A DNA stretch of 28,790 nt from a virus (IMGVR_UViG_3300025131_000300:1-28790), one strand, 5' to 3'. Positions 1 to 6,009 are shown, counted from the first letter of the stretch. Made by a program: numbers and translations. Notes: generated from the letters alone by a model not told the origin.

Positions 1-119
1 TAGGAAGTTCTTATCTCCCAGCCTGAGGAACTAGCTACATCATCTTTGCTGCTATCAAATACTATCAAGTGACCTTTACCTGTTATCAGGCTAAATCGAA
101 CTTTAGATTCATCGCTCAT
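1..119 (-). CDS. Hypothetical protein, truncated by the window edge
   Basis: Reads leftward from an ATG at 119 and stays open for 39 codons to the window edge, so the C-terminus is missing. The ATG overlaps the TGA of the upstream zinc-ribbon gene by 4 bases (ATGA), the usual translational-coupling arrangement in this operon. The visible peptide starts MSDESKVRFSLITGKGHL and has an alternating polar/hydrophobic pattern suggestive of a small beta-rich protein. I do not recognise a family. The tight overlap and continuity of the operon are the main support. Confidence 0.6.
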   Translation of the reverse strand, partial: MSDESKVRFSLITGKGHLIVFDSSKDDVASSSGWEIRTS

Positions 120-280
120 TTTTTATTCCTTTTAAGATATTTAAATGCTAAGTAAAGGTTAGAATCTGTTATGCCGTCATCATAGCAATCTTGGCATAAC
201 ATTTTGTCTGGCTTTCCAACATCAACTAATTCTTCTTCTGGTGTTTCGAGCTTTCCGCAAGCTATGCAGTTATGAGTCAT
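116..280 (-). CDS. Small zinc-ribbon protein (54 aa)
   Basis: A 54-residue frame starting at the ATG at 280, 7 bases after the stop of the preceding gene and overlapping the next start by 4 bases. It has two cysteine pairs, C5-x2-C8 and C29-x2-C32, the spacing of a small treble-clef or zinc-ribbon knuckle that would bind one Zn ion. The C-terminal third (Y43 to K54) is a basic, amphipathic tail. Such mini zinc proteins are common in phage early regions, where they may bind nucleic acid or host protein. That role is inferred from the motif only. It is too short to have been picked out by length alone. Confidence 0.65.
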   Translation of the reverse strand: MTHNCIACGKLETPEEELVDVGKPDKMLCQDCYDDGITDSNLYLAFKYLKRNKK

Positions 281-287
281 AAGATTC

Positions 288-539
288 TTAGTCCCAGGTG
301 TCCATGAAGTTCTGACGACTGTCTGAGTTTTGATCTTCCCAATTCTTTTTCATATCGACTAAGATACGTCTTATAGTTGAGAGCTTTGGCAACTCTTTTT
401 CTGACAGGACCTCAAGACTCTTTATACTCTCTAGTGTCCCAAGCATGTAACCTACTTGACCTTTAGCTCTGTTACGACTCTGAGCCCAGGCTTGGTTACG
501 AGTTAGTAACTTTCTATTTGCTTTAGCCATTGAGTTCAT
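288..539 (-). CDS. Hypothetical basic protein (83 aa)
   Basis: An 83-residue protein with a strongly basic N-terminal third (AKANRKLLTRNQAWAQSRNR) and a more acidic C-terminal end. Predicted to be mostly helical by eye; no motif recognised. The frame overlaps the end of the upstream DUF3846-like gene by 17 bases. A second in-frame ATG at 530 would shorten the overlap, and neither ATG has a strong Shine-Dalgarno sequence, so the start is uncertain. The basic N-terminus would fit nucleic-acid binding, but that is inference. Confidence 0.6.
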   Translation of the reverse strand: MNSMAKANRKLLTRNQAWAQSRNRAKGQVGYMLGTLESIKSLEVLSEKELPKLSTIRRILVDMKKNWEDQNSDSRQNFMDTWD

Positions 540-834
540 CCATTGGAGTACCTACGAAAAGAAGAACTGGGCCAACAAATCTTTGCCCTGTTAGCATCAG
601 GGCTGACTCGTTGAGCTCTAAATTTAGTAACAAACCTTCTTCATTTACTATAATCTCTGAAGATCCATCAGGATCAAAGTGGTCCTTTAGTTCGTCAGCT
701 ATGTAAGAGTTTGATATGGCTACTCTTTCAATATAACCTCCGACTATTTCTTGCATCTCTTCTAGTAAAGGAAACATAGACCATTCTTTTTCCTCTACCT
801 CTCCATCAAGATGTAGTATAAAACCTTTTATCAT
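523..834 (-). CDS. DUF3846-like protein (103 aa)
   Basis: The 103-residue sequence matches the general pattern I know for DUF3846 proteins of phages and plasmids: a short N-terminal strand (GFILHLDGEV), a helix ending in a conserved VGGYIE segment (about residues 31-36), the central IIVNEEGLLLNLELN block (about 61-75), and a C-terminal hydrophobic FVGPVLLFVG strand. The function of DUF3846 is not established. The start ATG at 834 overlaps the stop of the 36-residue membrane-peptide gene (ATGA), and GGAAGAG just upstream gives a good ribosome-binding site. The family call is by remembered pattern, not by a search. Confidence 0.6.
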   Translation of the reverse strand: MIKGFILHLDGEVEEKEWSMFPLLEEMQEIVGGYIERVAISNSYIADELKDHFDPDGSSEIIVNEEGLLLNLELNESALMLTGQRFVGPVLLFVGTPMDELNG

Positions 835-941
835 CTCTTCCTCATTATGTATTTAACTATCATGACTATGCTCATACCTACGCTGTATAATAAAGGAGCT
901 AGTAGCATAAGTACATAAAGGTTGGACAGTATTTCTAACAA
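831..941 (-). CDS. Small single-span membrane protein (36 aa)
   Basis: A 36-codon frame with a TTG start at 941 that exactly fills the gap between two genes. Its start overlaps the end of the upstream gene by 7 bases and its TGA overlaps the next ATG by 4 bases. The peptide is one long hydrophobic stretch (about residues 5-31, including VLMLLAPLLYSVGMSIVMIV) followed by a basic tail (KYIMRKR), which predicts one membrane span with the C-terminus in the cytoplasm. A GGGAAGA sequence lies upstream of the TTG. It could be a small holin-like or host-takeover membrane peptide, but nothing in the sequence decides. The non-ATG start is the weak point; the fit to its neighbours is the strong one. Confidence 0.55.
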   Translation of the reverse strand: MLEILSNLYVLMLLAPLLYSVGMSIVMIVKYIMRKR

Positions 942-1270
942 TCTTTATCTTCCCTCCAGTCAGGATTCCACTCAATAACAGTCTTTAGTCCTTCAAACTC
1001 TTCTTTTACTTGATCTACTATAACATTAGTCCTATTGTCAATGCTTTTAAGCTCATCAAAATAGTCCACTAGCCTGGCCAGCCTTCGGCCAAGCACTGTC
1101 AGCCTGTTATGCGGATTGACAGTTAGTATTTTAAGAGCTCGCTCAGCATCTATTTCTTCTATCATCTCTCTATCTACAGCTATAGAAATAATAGTACGGA
1201 TAGCATTTAGAGATTCAGGACTAATAGGCTCCATATGATAGAACTTACTAGGCCCATCTGCTTTACTCAT
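935..1270 (-). CDS. Hypothetical helical protein (111 aa)
   Basis: A 111-residue protein, ATG at 1270, overlapping the stop of the 249-residue gene by 4 bases. It looks almost entirely alpha-helical: a helix around ESLNAIRTIISIAVDREMIEEI, a short turn, a helix-turn region around residues 41-70 with several Leu/Arg, and a C-terminal amphipathic helix ending in Trp-rich WNPDW. A small helical DNA-binding or adaptor protein would fit, but I recognise no family. Confidence 0.65.
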   Translation of the reverse strand: MSKADGPSKFYHMEPISPESLNAIRTIISIAVDREMIEEIDAERALKILTVNPHNRLTVLGRRLARLVDYFDELKSIDNRTNVIVDQVKEEFEGLKTVIEWNPDWREDKDC

Positions 1271-2016
1271 AATATATCATGCCCTCCATTAGATAGCTCA
1301 TCATCCTGAGCAAAGTCTTGATGCTCCTGTAGCTCCGAGGGCTGACCATCATCTTGCATCTCATCATAGTAATCGTAAAGACCTATGACTTCGTATGTTT
1401 CTGGGGGATCGTTCTTAAAGATTGGAGAAGGTCTCCCTTGACTTGTATCCATCTTAACTATCCTATGGATCTTCTCGTTATACTTTTCTGTCAGAGCTAA
1501 AGCATAAGCTTCTCCAGTATTCAGATGAATAACATCGAAAGCCTCTATCGCCATATCAATAGTTATAGCTGAAGCATAGAATGTAAATCCCCTCTTGAAA
1601 CCCTCTTCCTCATCAATAAGGGATGCTTCTATAGAATGCGGAAAGTGGTTATTCATGGCTGAACTACGAGAACTCCACGGACCTTTGATTGTATAGGGAA
1701 TCACTCGATTTTCTTCTGCGGGTTGGAGTGAGTAAGTTCGACCTCCAAAACCTGTCTCGTCTTTCTTAGTATGAGCAAAGTATGAGACCTGACCATCTAA
1801 CTGAGCAAAGTACAAATCAGTACTAGAACTTTCTTTAACATCATATTTAAACTCACTAATGTTAAAGACTTTCTCGACTAGTATTTGAAGAGTAGGTTCA
1901 TTACCCCACTCATCCATCCAATCTAATTTAGCATCTAATATACCAAAGTCTGGATGTTCTTCTGGGGGCTGAAGATGATCATCGTTCAACGCCCTCGAGT
2001 TATCAGGATATGTCAT
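1267..2016 (-). CDS. Hypothetical acidic protein (249 aa)
   Basis: The largest gene of the leftward operon and of unknown family. It is acidic overall, with low-complexity acid- and proline-rich ends (residues 1-25 and about 195-249) around a central globular part (about 40-190) that alternates strands and helices (TDLYFAQLDGQVSYFAHTKK; GFTFYASAITIDMAIEAFDV). The start at 2016 lies 14 bases inside the upstream gene and the stop overlaps the next start by 4 bases. No catalytic motif, signal peptide or membrane span is visible. Confidence 0.65.
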   Translation of the reverse strand: MTYPDNSRALNDDHLQPPEEHPDFGILDAKLDWMDEWGNEPTLQILVEKVFNISEFKYDVKESSSTDLYFAQLDGQVSYFAHTKKDETGFGGRTYSLQPAEENRVIPYTIKGPWSSRSSAMNNHFPHSIEASLIDEEEGFKRGFTFYASAITIDMAIEAFDVIHLNTGEAYALALTEKYNEKIHRIVKMDTSQGRPSPIFKNDPPETYEVIGLYDYYDEMQDDGQPSELQEHQDFAQDDELSNGGHDIL

Positions 2017-2284
2017 CGCTGATACTCCTCCTTAAAATTAAGGGTTTAAGTAACAAGCTACGAGTTAATACTTTGTACTTCTTTATGCCGCGATCCTTTC
2101 TGATTAAGTGTAGAAAGTTAGATGGATTTAAGTTTTCTTTTTTAGCTCTAGATTCTTGCTTTAAATTATTATCTCTGCATATTTCTAATGCAACTAATTC
2201 TTCAGGCCTGGTATCATCCCAGTTACCTTTATAAAAATACGAAGAGTAATATTTAATATTTTTTAAAAGCCTCGAGTCCCTCAT
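2003..2284 (-). CDS. Hypothetical very basic protein (93 aa)
   Basis: A 93-residue Lys/Arg-rich protein with ATG at 2284. The start is set by a strong GGGGAGG Shine-Dalgarno sequence 6 bases upstream, itself held in the loop of a predicted hairpin (see the regulatory feature next to it). Aromatic residues cluster at the N-terminus (YYSSYFYKGNW) and the C-terminal third is hydrophobic-basic (VLTRSLLLKPLILRR). Unknown function. It is the first gene after the only real gap in this stretch of the operon. Confidence 0.55.
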   Translation of the reverse strand: MRDSRLLKNIKYYSSYFYKGNWDDTRPEELVALEICRDNNLKQESRAKKENLNPSNFLHLIRKDRGIKKYKVLTRSLLLKPLILRRSISDDIS

Positions 2285-2346
2285 ACCTTACCTCCCCGTA
2301 AGGTTTTTTAGGATAGTGGGAGCCGTAGGGAAAGCCCCCACTATCC
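2285..2346 (-). promoter_or_regulatory. Two tandem hairpins in the leader of the 93-aa gene
   Basis: Read on the - strand, a 10-bp stem (bases 2337-2346 pairing with 2311-2320; GGATAGTGGG and its complement, 16-nt loop) is followed by a 7-bp stem (2298-2304 with 2285-2291; ACCTTAC/GTAAGGT). The 6-nt loop of the second stem holds the Shine-Dalgarno sequence of the gene starting at 2284. Read on the + strand, the second hairpin is followed by six Ts (2304-2309), so it could instead stop rightward transcription. The pairing is directly visible; the function is inferred. Confidence 0.5.
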
Positions 2347-2366
2347 TGAGTGACTTCTGCTAGGGG

Positions 2367-2570
2367 TCAGTCATCACTCATTAGTTCAAGTCTGGCAATC
2401 AGAGATCGAAGATCTTTTTTATTAAATGTTAAAGATCCTACTTTTTCTGCTTGCCAGTTATAGCCGTCTTCATCAGTGAAGAGTGGGCCCTTGAAAATGT
2501 CTATTGTCTTATCGTAGGTAACTATGCGAAGAGATATTTCTTCCCCGCTGATAAAGAAGATTGATGCCAT
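2367..2570 (-). CDS. Hypothetical protein (67 aa)
   Basis: A 67-residue protein with ATG at 2570, sharing one base with the stop of the zinc-ribbon gene upstream (TAATG). It has a beta-rich look (IFFISGEEISLRIVTYDKTI) and ends in a helix with acidic residues. No motif recognised. It is the last gene before the 82-base structured gap that separates it from the next gene. Confidence 0.6.
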   Translation of the reverse strand: MASIFFISGEEISLRIVTYDKTIDIFKGPLFTDEDGYNWQAEKVGSLTFNKKDLRSLIARLELMSDD

Positions 2571-2767
2571 TAGATGTCCATGCCTCTTTCACGCTTATCT
2601 GCACATGAGTTGCAGTAAGCGTAATGAGGCTGTATCATGACTTTTCTTCCGCAACCTGAGCATTCTTTCTTGACGTTAGTCTTTTGGACTTGCCGATAGA
2701 ATGCTCTCATATCAGCATCTTCCATGTTACTCCAAGTACCGAAGTTATCATCAAAGTATTTTGGCAT
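2570..2767 (-). CDS. Small zinc-ribbon protein (65 aa)
   Basis: A 65-residue protein with four cysteines in two pairs, C36-x2-C39 (CSGC) and C52-x2-C55 (CNSC), separated by 12 residues, with basic residues between and after them. This is a classic zinc-ribbon spacing, so it should bind one Zn ion. An N-terminal acidic/aromatic segment precedes the ribbon. The gene is joined to both neighbours by one-base stop/start overlaps. A nucleic-acid or protein-binding role is likely for the fold, but the target cannot be told. Confidence 0.65.
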   Translation of the reverse strand: MPKYFDDNFGTWSNMEDADMRAFYRQVQKTNVKKECSGCGRKVMIQPHYAYCNSCADKRERGMDI

Positions 2768-3039
2768 TAGCTTTTACAGGACTTGATCTCTGCTTCTTCA
2801 TCTACAAAGATTTCGTCCCACTCCTCTATAGTTATACCTGTTTGGATAAACTCTCGTTGGTCTGGATTGAGAGACGGGAAAGCATCTTGAATATACTCTT
2901 TGTCATCTGCCCACATAGACAGACGCATCTGGAACTCATCAAAGTTCATAGGTATTATTATACTATTCCACTTGCCACTGTGAAGGCTGGCTCGTGTGAC
3001 TTTGACTGAGCTGTCATCAACACTCTCATATTCAATCAT
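2767..3039 (-). CDS. Hypothetical acidic protein (90 aa)
   Basis: A 90-residue acidic protein with ATG at 3039, overlapping the end of the glycosylase-like gene by 4 bases. It begins with beta-rich sequence (VKVTRASLHSGKWNSIIIPM) and continues into Trp-containing helical segments (FDEFQMRLSMWAD, ITIEEWDEIFVDEEAEI). Compact, acidic phage proteins of this size often bind host proteins, but no family is recognised. Confidence 0.6.
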   Translation of the reverse strand: MIEYESVDDSSVKVTRASLHSGKWNSIIIPMNFDEFQMRLSMWADDKEYIQDAFPSLNPDQREFIQTGITIEEWDEIFVDEEAEIKSCKS

Positions 3040-3431
3040 GTGGTTGGCCAGATGTAGTTAAGAGCAGGTTCTTCACTCCAATCAAACTTGCGATAGTAAT
3101 CAAAGTCTTTATGGAGGAGGGCTGCTCGGTGGCTGCTGTGGAAATCTGGATTGCCGAGCCATTGAGGTAAGACCAGCTCAGGTTGATCAAAGATCTTCAT
3201 GGTATTATTATAGCCACGGCTGATCCACTCTTTGATACAAATGTTGGAATAGAGTATCAAGGCACTCTCACAACCTTTCCACATCTTTGTGGCAGGATGA
3301 TTGCTCCAGCCACCACCAGTGGCCAGAGCTTTGAGAATCTGTCTTGCTTCGACACGCTGTTTGCCCAAGCGCCGATAGTCAAGCGCCTGGGCTGAAGCGT
3401 GGAAGCTTCTGTATGGTAAGAATGTTTGCAT
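3036..3431 (-). CDS. MSMEG_6728-type pyrimidine-dimer glycosylase-like protein
   Basis: At 131 residues it is close to the usual size of the MSMEG_6728 family, which is grouped with the T4 endonuclease V (pyrimidine dimer glycosylase) fold. Recognisable blocks are the start MQTFLPY, RRLGKQRVEARQIL (20-33), the NHPA and MWKG motifs (44-53), and WLGNP followed by HSSHRAALLHKD (91-108). The family is expected to act on damaged or modified DNA, probably as an N-glycosylase. Catalysis has not been shown for this branch as far as I know. The start ATG at 3431 shares a base with the stop of the upstream gene. In the phage it could repair UV damage in packaged DNA or attack host DNA. Confidence 0.8.
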   Translation of the reverse strand: MQTFLPYRSFHASAQALDYRRLGKQRVEARQILKALATGGGWSNHPATKMWKGCESALILYSNICIKEWISRGYNNTMKIFDQPELVLPQWLGNPDFHSSHRAALLHKDFDYYRKFDWSEEPALNYIWPTT

Positions 3432-3745
3432 TACTTTTTTAACTTCTCAATGCCAGCATCTTCGCTGACATTATCATAGAGGAGTTGCGCTACTTTATCT
3501 ATCTCAACAAATGTGCCACGAGGAACTTCACCTTGTTCTTCATAGTTCTTAAGGAATAGCAATGCTTCACGCAGACCGTATATTTCCCAGTCTCGAAAAA
3601 ACTGCATCATTATTCCCATATTGTTGAGACCTTCTAACTTCATCTCTATCAGCCTGACCCAAGATGTTCCACTTTTAAGCTCTTGTTTCTGAGCTTGCCT
3701 GAGAGTCAAGCGAGATGGGCGTTTACGATAATCAACTTCAGTCAT
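3431..3745 (-). CDS. Hypothetical protein (104 aa), first gene behind promoter P2
   Basis: A 104-residue protein with ATG at 3745 preceded by an AGGGG Shine-Dalgarno sequence, about 50 bases downstream of a sigma70-like -10 box. The N-terminal 25 residues are basic (YRKRPSRLTLRQAQKQ) and the rest appears helical, with LIEMKLEGLNNMGIMMQFFRDW and a second helix LREALLFLKNYEEQ. It heads the long leftward operon, so it may be made early and strongly. Family not recognised. Confidence 0.65.
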   Translation of the reverse strand: MTEVDYRKRPSRLTLRQAQKQELKSGTSWVRLIEMKLEGLNNMGIMMQFFRDWEIYGLREALLFLKNYEEQGEVPRGTFVEIDKVAQLLYDNVSEDAGIEKLKK

Positions 3746-3795
3746 ATCAACCCCTAGTTTGATAAGTGAACAGCATTAAAAAATGATGATAACAC

Positions 3796-3824
3796 AATAT
3801 AACACGAGCGATGGGACTATGCAA
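3796..3824 (-). promoter_or_regulatory. Sigma70-like promoter P2
   Basis: On the - strand, TTGCAT (3824-3819), a 17-base spacer and TATATT (3801-3796). The -35 is part of a 12-base sequence, AATTTGCATAGT, repeated exactly at promoter P3 (4361-4350); TTGCATAGT also occurs at P1 on the other strand. It would start transcription about 45 bases before the gene at 3745. The same motif, spacing and position relative to three genes make this a strong call from sequence alone. Confidence 0.7.
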
Positions 3825-3832
3825 ATTGTTTT

Positions 3833-4285
3833 TTATAAATTGTTTCGCCGCTGATAATCCAAGTACCATTGGATCTCTTCATCAGTAGCTTCTCCACTAA
3901 GTTGCCGCATGACTATCTCCCCAGCTCGTGTTGAGTCCTGGCTAGTCATTGTTTCTTTCTGAGCAATAGTTTCTTGCCGAGCTTCATCCATCGAGGCTCG
4001 ATTCATACTATTCAGAACTCTCTTTTCATTCCATCCATTTACCTGGCTCATGGAGAAGCCGGATGTGGCTAGGTATTCAAGCGCAGCTTCCGGATCTATA
4101 AATTCATCGAACTGTTCTAATCGAGCTTCAGCAAGAACTGTTTCCATTAAACATTTGAGCAGTCCTGAGTAACTATGATTGAACCCAACGCCACGGCTGG
4201 CAAGCAACTTCGCAATGCTAGCCACGGTACAGGGATCAACGTATGTCTGAATGTTCAGACCTGCTCCACGAGTTTTACTAGTCAT
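3833..4285 (-). CDS. Hypothetical protein, possible ribbon-helix-helix regulator (150 aa)
   Basis: I take the ATG at 4285 rather than an in-frame ATG at 4297: GGGAG at 4295-4291 is a good Shine-Dalgarno sequence for 4285 but lies inside the longer frame, which has none of its own. The N-terminal part (SKTRGAGLNIQTYVDPCTVASIAKLLASRG) has the strand followed by helix-loop-helix pattern of ribbon-helix-helix DNA-binding proteins. The rest is helical and acidic with a Gln/Thr-rich linker around residues 105-125. The gene is monocistronic-looking, with its own promoter (P3) and a separate promoter (P2) directly after it, which suits a regulator. The fold assignment is tentative. Confidence 0.65.
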   Translation of the reverse strand: MTSKTRGAGLNIQTYVDPCTVASIAKLLASRGVGFNHSYSGLLKCLMETVLAEARLEQFDEFIDPEAALEYLATSGFSMSQVNGWNEKRVLNSMNRASMDEARQETIAQKETMTSQDSTRAGEIVMRQLSGEATDEEIQWYLDYQRRNNL

Positions 4286-4329
4286 GGCAGCTCCCATTAA
4301 AGTTTTGAAAATAATTTAACATACATATA

Positions 4330-4358
4330 ATATAATAAATGTTTTGTTACTATGCAAA
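4330..4358 (-). promoter_or_regulatory. Sigma70-like promoter P3
   Basis: On the - strand, TTGCAT (4358-4353), 17 bases, TATATT (4335-4330), identical in hexamers and spacing to P2. About 45 bases separate the -10 box from the start at 4285. One copy of the dispersed palindrome (4386-4408) lies 27 bases upstream of the -35 box and could be an operator or activator site. Confidence 0.7.
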
Positions 4359-4385
4359 TTAAAAATTATTTCTTTTTCTTCCCAT

Positions 4386-4408
4386 CTTCATAACATAATG
4401 TTACGGAG
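4386..4408. repeat. Dispersed palindrome, copy 1
   Basis: Left arm CTTCATAACA, centre TAA, right arm TGTTACGGAG. The right arm matches the consensus exactly; the left arm has two differences from perfect symmetry. It lies in non-coding DNA just upstream of promoter P3. Other copies are at 6160, 8950, 16967, 19809 and 27124. Confidence 0.7.
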
Positions 4409-4503
4409 TTTCGGATTTACATTTTTTCTACTATCTATAGGTCTACCACACCCCCTATCCTCCACATTGTTTTTGGGTATAAGTGGTATGTATTTAGTTT
4501 GTT

Positions 4504-4571
<68 letters not shown>

Positions 4572-4702
4572 CAAGCACAAGCTCGTGCATAGCTGCCCAC
4601 CTATTGTCCAGATTGCACAACAGAAAGGATTGCGCGCGCGTAGCAAAGACCGTGCCAAGCTACCAATAGCTCATCAAAAGTGTTCAAAACTATCTTGAGC
4701 AT

Positions 4703-4751
4703 AAAAATAGGCCCGACTCATACCTCGAGCCGAGCCCATACTCCGCCTATT
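4703..4751 (-). terminator. Candidate intrinsic terminator after the 35-aa gene
   Basis: On the - strand, AATAGGC (4751-4745) can pair with GCCTATT (4712-4706), and the stem runs into a short U tract (complement of AAAAA at 4703-4707). The 32-base loop can fold further through CTCG/CGAG. It begins at the stop codon of the 35-residue gene, a normal position for an operon terminator. The U tract is short, so strength is uncertain. Confidence 0.5.
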
Positions 4752-4857
4752 AGCGATTCTTGCGGCGACTATTTCGAGTCTTCGCTCGTGCCTTTTTACG
4801 GGCTTTGAACGAGGCCTTCCATGATAGTCTCCGGCGCTTTCTTCCAGAGTCTTTCAT
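4750..4857 (-). CDS. Small arginine/lysine-rich protein (35 aa)
   Basis: A 35-codon frame, ATG at 4857, encoding a protein that is about half Arg and Lys (MKDSGRKRRRLSWKASFKAR and a similar C-terminal half). It follows the 62-residue gene by 15 bases, with purine-rich GGGGAAAAAGAG directly upstream of the ATG, and ends at a candidate terminator. Such polycations bind nucleic acid; a DNA-condensing or nucleoid-targeting role is an inference. Two other small polybasic proteins are encoded in the right arm (42 and 62 residues), with no clear sequence identity between them. Confidence 0.6.
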   Translation of the reverse strand: MKDSGRKRRRLSWKASFKARKKARAKTRNSRRKNR

Positions 4858-4872
4858 CTCTTTTTCCCCAGG

Positions 4873-5061
4873 TTAGAATTCAGTTGGCATAATTCTTTTT
4901 TCAAGCTCGCGCTTGATCTTATGGTGCGCAACTAAGCCATCTAGTTGCTCAATATTTGCATCAACTACAGTCAGCTCTTTATTGGCAAAGACCCATTGCA
5001 GGCATAACCTATCAAGAGCTCGCAGCTCATCTAACGATAGTTCCTCAAGCAAGCAATCCAC
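4873..5061 (-). CDS. Hypothetical helical protein (62 aa)
   Basis: A 62-residue protein with GTG start at 5061; GGAAAGG immediately upstream supports translation here, and the ATG a few bases further upstream is out of frame. The sequence is Leu-rich with an amphipathic heptad pattern (LLEELSLDELRALDRLCLQW, then NIEQLDGLVAHHKIKRELEKR), so a short coiled coil or helical hairpin is likely. Not recognised. It is followed after 15 bases by the 35-residue basic protein. Confidence 0.6.
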   Translation of the reverse strand: MDCLLEELSLDELRALDRLCLQWVFANKELTVVDANIEQLDGLVAHHKIKRELEKRIMPTEF

Positions 5062-5125
5062 CCCCTTTCCATTTCTAGTTTCGAGGATCTCATCAAGGCT
5101 AGGGTCCTATCCCTAGCGACTAGAA

Positions 5126-5154
5126 AATATACCATACTGGAACTAGTCACGCAT
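5126..5154 (-). promoter_or_regulatory. Candidate promoter for the 62-aa/35-aa gene pair
   Basis: On the - strand, ATGCGT (5154-5149), 17 bases, TATATT (5131-5126). The -10 box and spacing equal those of P2 and P3, while the -35 box differs from TTGCAT at two positions and the TTGCATAGT extension is missing. Part of the spacer and -10 belongs to an inverted repeat found again at 5611-5629. Confidence 0.4.
5128..5147. repeat. Inverted repeat flanking the 121-aa gene, left copy
   Basis: TATACCATACTGGAACTAGT here matches the reverse complement of 5611-5629 except for one extra T. The pair brackets the gene at 5165-5530. The match is visible directly; whether it marks promoter/operator sites or the ends of an inserted segment is unknown. 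Confidence 0.7.
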
Positions 5155-5164
5155 TGCCTATAAT

Positions 5165-5530
5165 TTACTGATCGGCTATTTTCGCGTCTAGTTGCGCTTT
5201 TATAGTTTCCATATCTAGACCACTCGAGGCCAAGAGCGCAATTAGTGTATCTGTAGACATGGGAACTTTCCCGCCACTCAGGTGACTAGATACATCGAAG
5301 GCCATTGTCTTTTCACGCATACAGGTCTCCCTGTAAGCACGACCGTCCTGTCCCAATTTGCCCTCTTTGCAATCCCTCAATTTAGCGTTATACAAGAGCG
5401 TGATCGCATTGCGAGCTAACTGCTCGACCTGCTCAGTCGTGCAACCCTCACACTTTACAGAGACCTGTATCGGAGTTTCGGCGTCTAGTCCGGTAAGCGT
5501 ACTTTTGGTAGTAGCGATATAATTTTTCAT
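5165..5530 (-). CDS. Hypothetical protein with four cysteines (121 aa)
   Basis: A 121-residue protein, ATG at 5530 with AGGGGAAG 9 bases upstream. The N-terminal half is probably a beta-strand/helix unit (IQVSVKCEGCTTEQVEQLARNAITLLYNAKLRDC) with a CEGC pair; further cysteines follow at about residues 54 and 70, so a metal site or disulfides are possible. The C-terminal half is helical (MSTDTLIALLASSGLDMETIKAQLDAKIADQ). Codon use appears less AT-biased than in the operon to its left. It is the first gene left of the divergent control region and is bracketed by an inverted repeat. Family unknown. Confidence 0.65.
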   Translation of the reverse strand: MKNYIATTKSTLTGLDAETPIQVSVKCEGCTTEQVEQLARNAITLLYNAKLRDCKEGKLGQDGRAYRETCMREKTMAFDVSSHLSGGKVPMSTDTLIALLASSGLDMETIKAQLDAKIADQ

Positions 5531-5610
5531 GGTTTACTTCCCCTAGTTTAGTATTATTATGGCGTGTTACTTCTAACGCTAGATACTTGTGACAACTAGG
5601 CAAGTACGCA

Positions 5611-5629
5611 ACTAGTTCCGTATGGTATA
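5611..5629. repeat. Inverted repeat flanking the 121-aa gene, right copy
   Basis: ACTAGTTCCGTATGGTATA, the reverse complement of 5128-5147 apart from one base missing. It continues into a perfect 12-base palindrome ATGGTATACCAT (5622-5633), which suggests a dimeric protein binds here. Confidence 0.7.
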
Positions 5630-5636
5630 CCATTGA

Positions 5637-5651
5637 GGGAATATTATTCCC
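5637..5651. repeat. Operator-like palindrome
   Basis: GGGAATA-T-TATTCCC, a perfect 7-base inverted repeat around a central T, in the control region upstream of the 121-residue gene. A repressor-type binding site is plausible but the binder is unknown. Confidence 0.5.
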
Positions 5652-5888
5652 CTATGACTATTTTACTAATAAGAAATATTTTCCATATTCCAACCTTTTG
5701 AAAAGTGTGACATAACGAACTGGAAAAATAATCATGCAAAAGGCGTGCCAATCGAAAAGTAATGGTAAAAGTTTTTTGTAAGTGGTTTATTTACATGTAT
5801 TTACAATCTATTAAATCCTTAGTATATGTCCGAAAATTAAACTATCCGACCTAACTAGTTGTTTTTAAATGAGTTATGTAAATATTTC

Positions 5889-5968
5889 TGACATCTTGAC
5901 ATAAAAATGTGAAAAAATGTCATATTTCTACTGACTAAATGGCATATTTTTAAATGTCATATTGACAT
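5889..5968. repeat. Cluster of TGACAT/ATGTCA motifs
   Basis: Within 80 bases TGACAT occurs at 5889, 5897 and 5963 and its complement ATGTCA at 5917 and 5954, with near copies at 5907 (ATGTGA) and 5939 (ATGGCA). Another TGACAT is at 5708. The last two exact motifs form a palindrome, ATGTCA-TAT-TGACAT (5954-5968). Three of the motifs share a longer direct repeat AAATGKCATATT (5915, 5937, 5952). This is the signature of multiple binding sites for one protein: iterons or a regulator array. Confidence 0.65.
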
Positions 5969-6009
5969 CTCTAACAACATAAGCTGTTTATTTACAACTA
6001 GTTGCGGCA

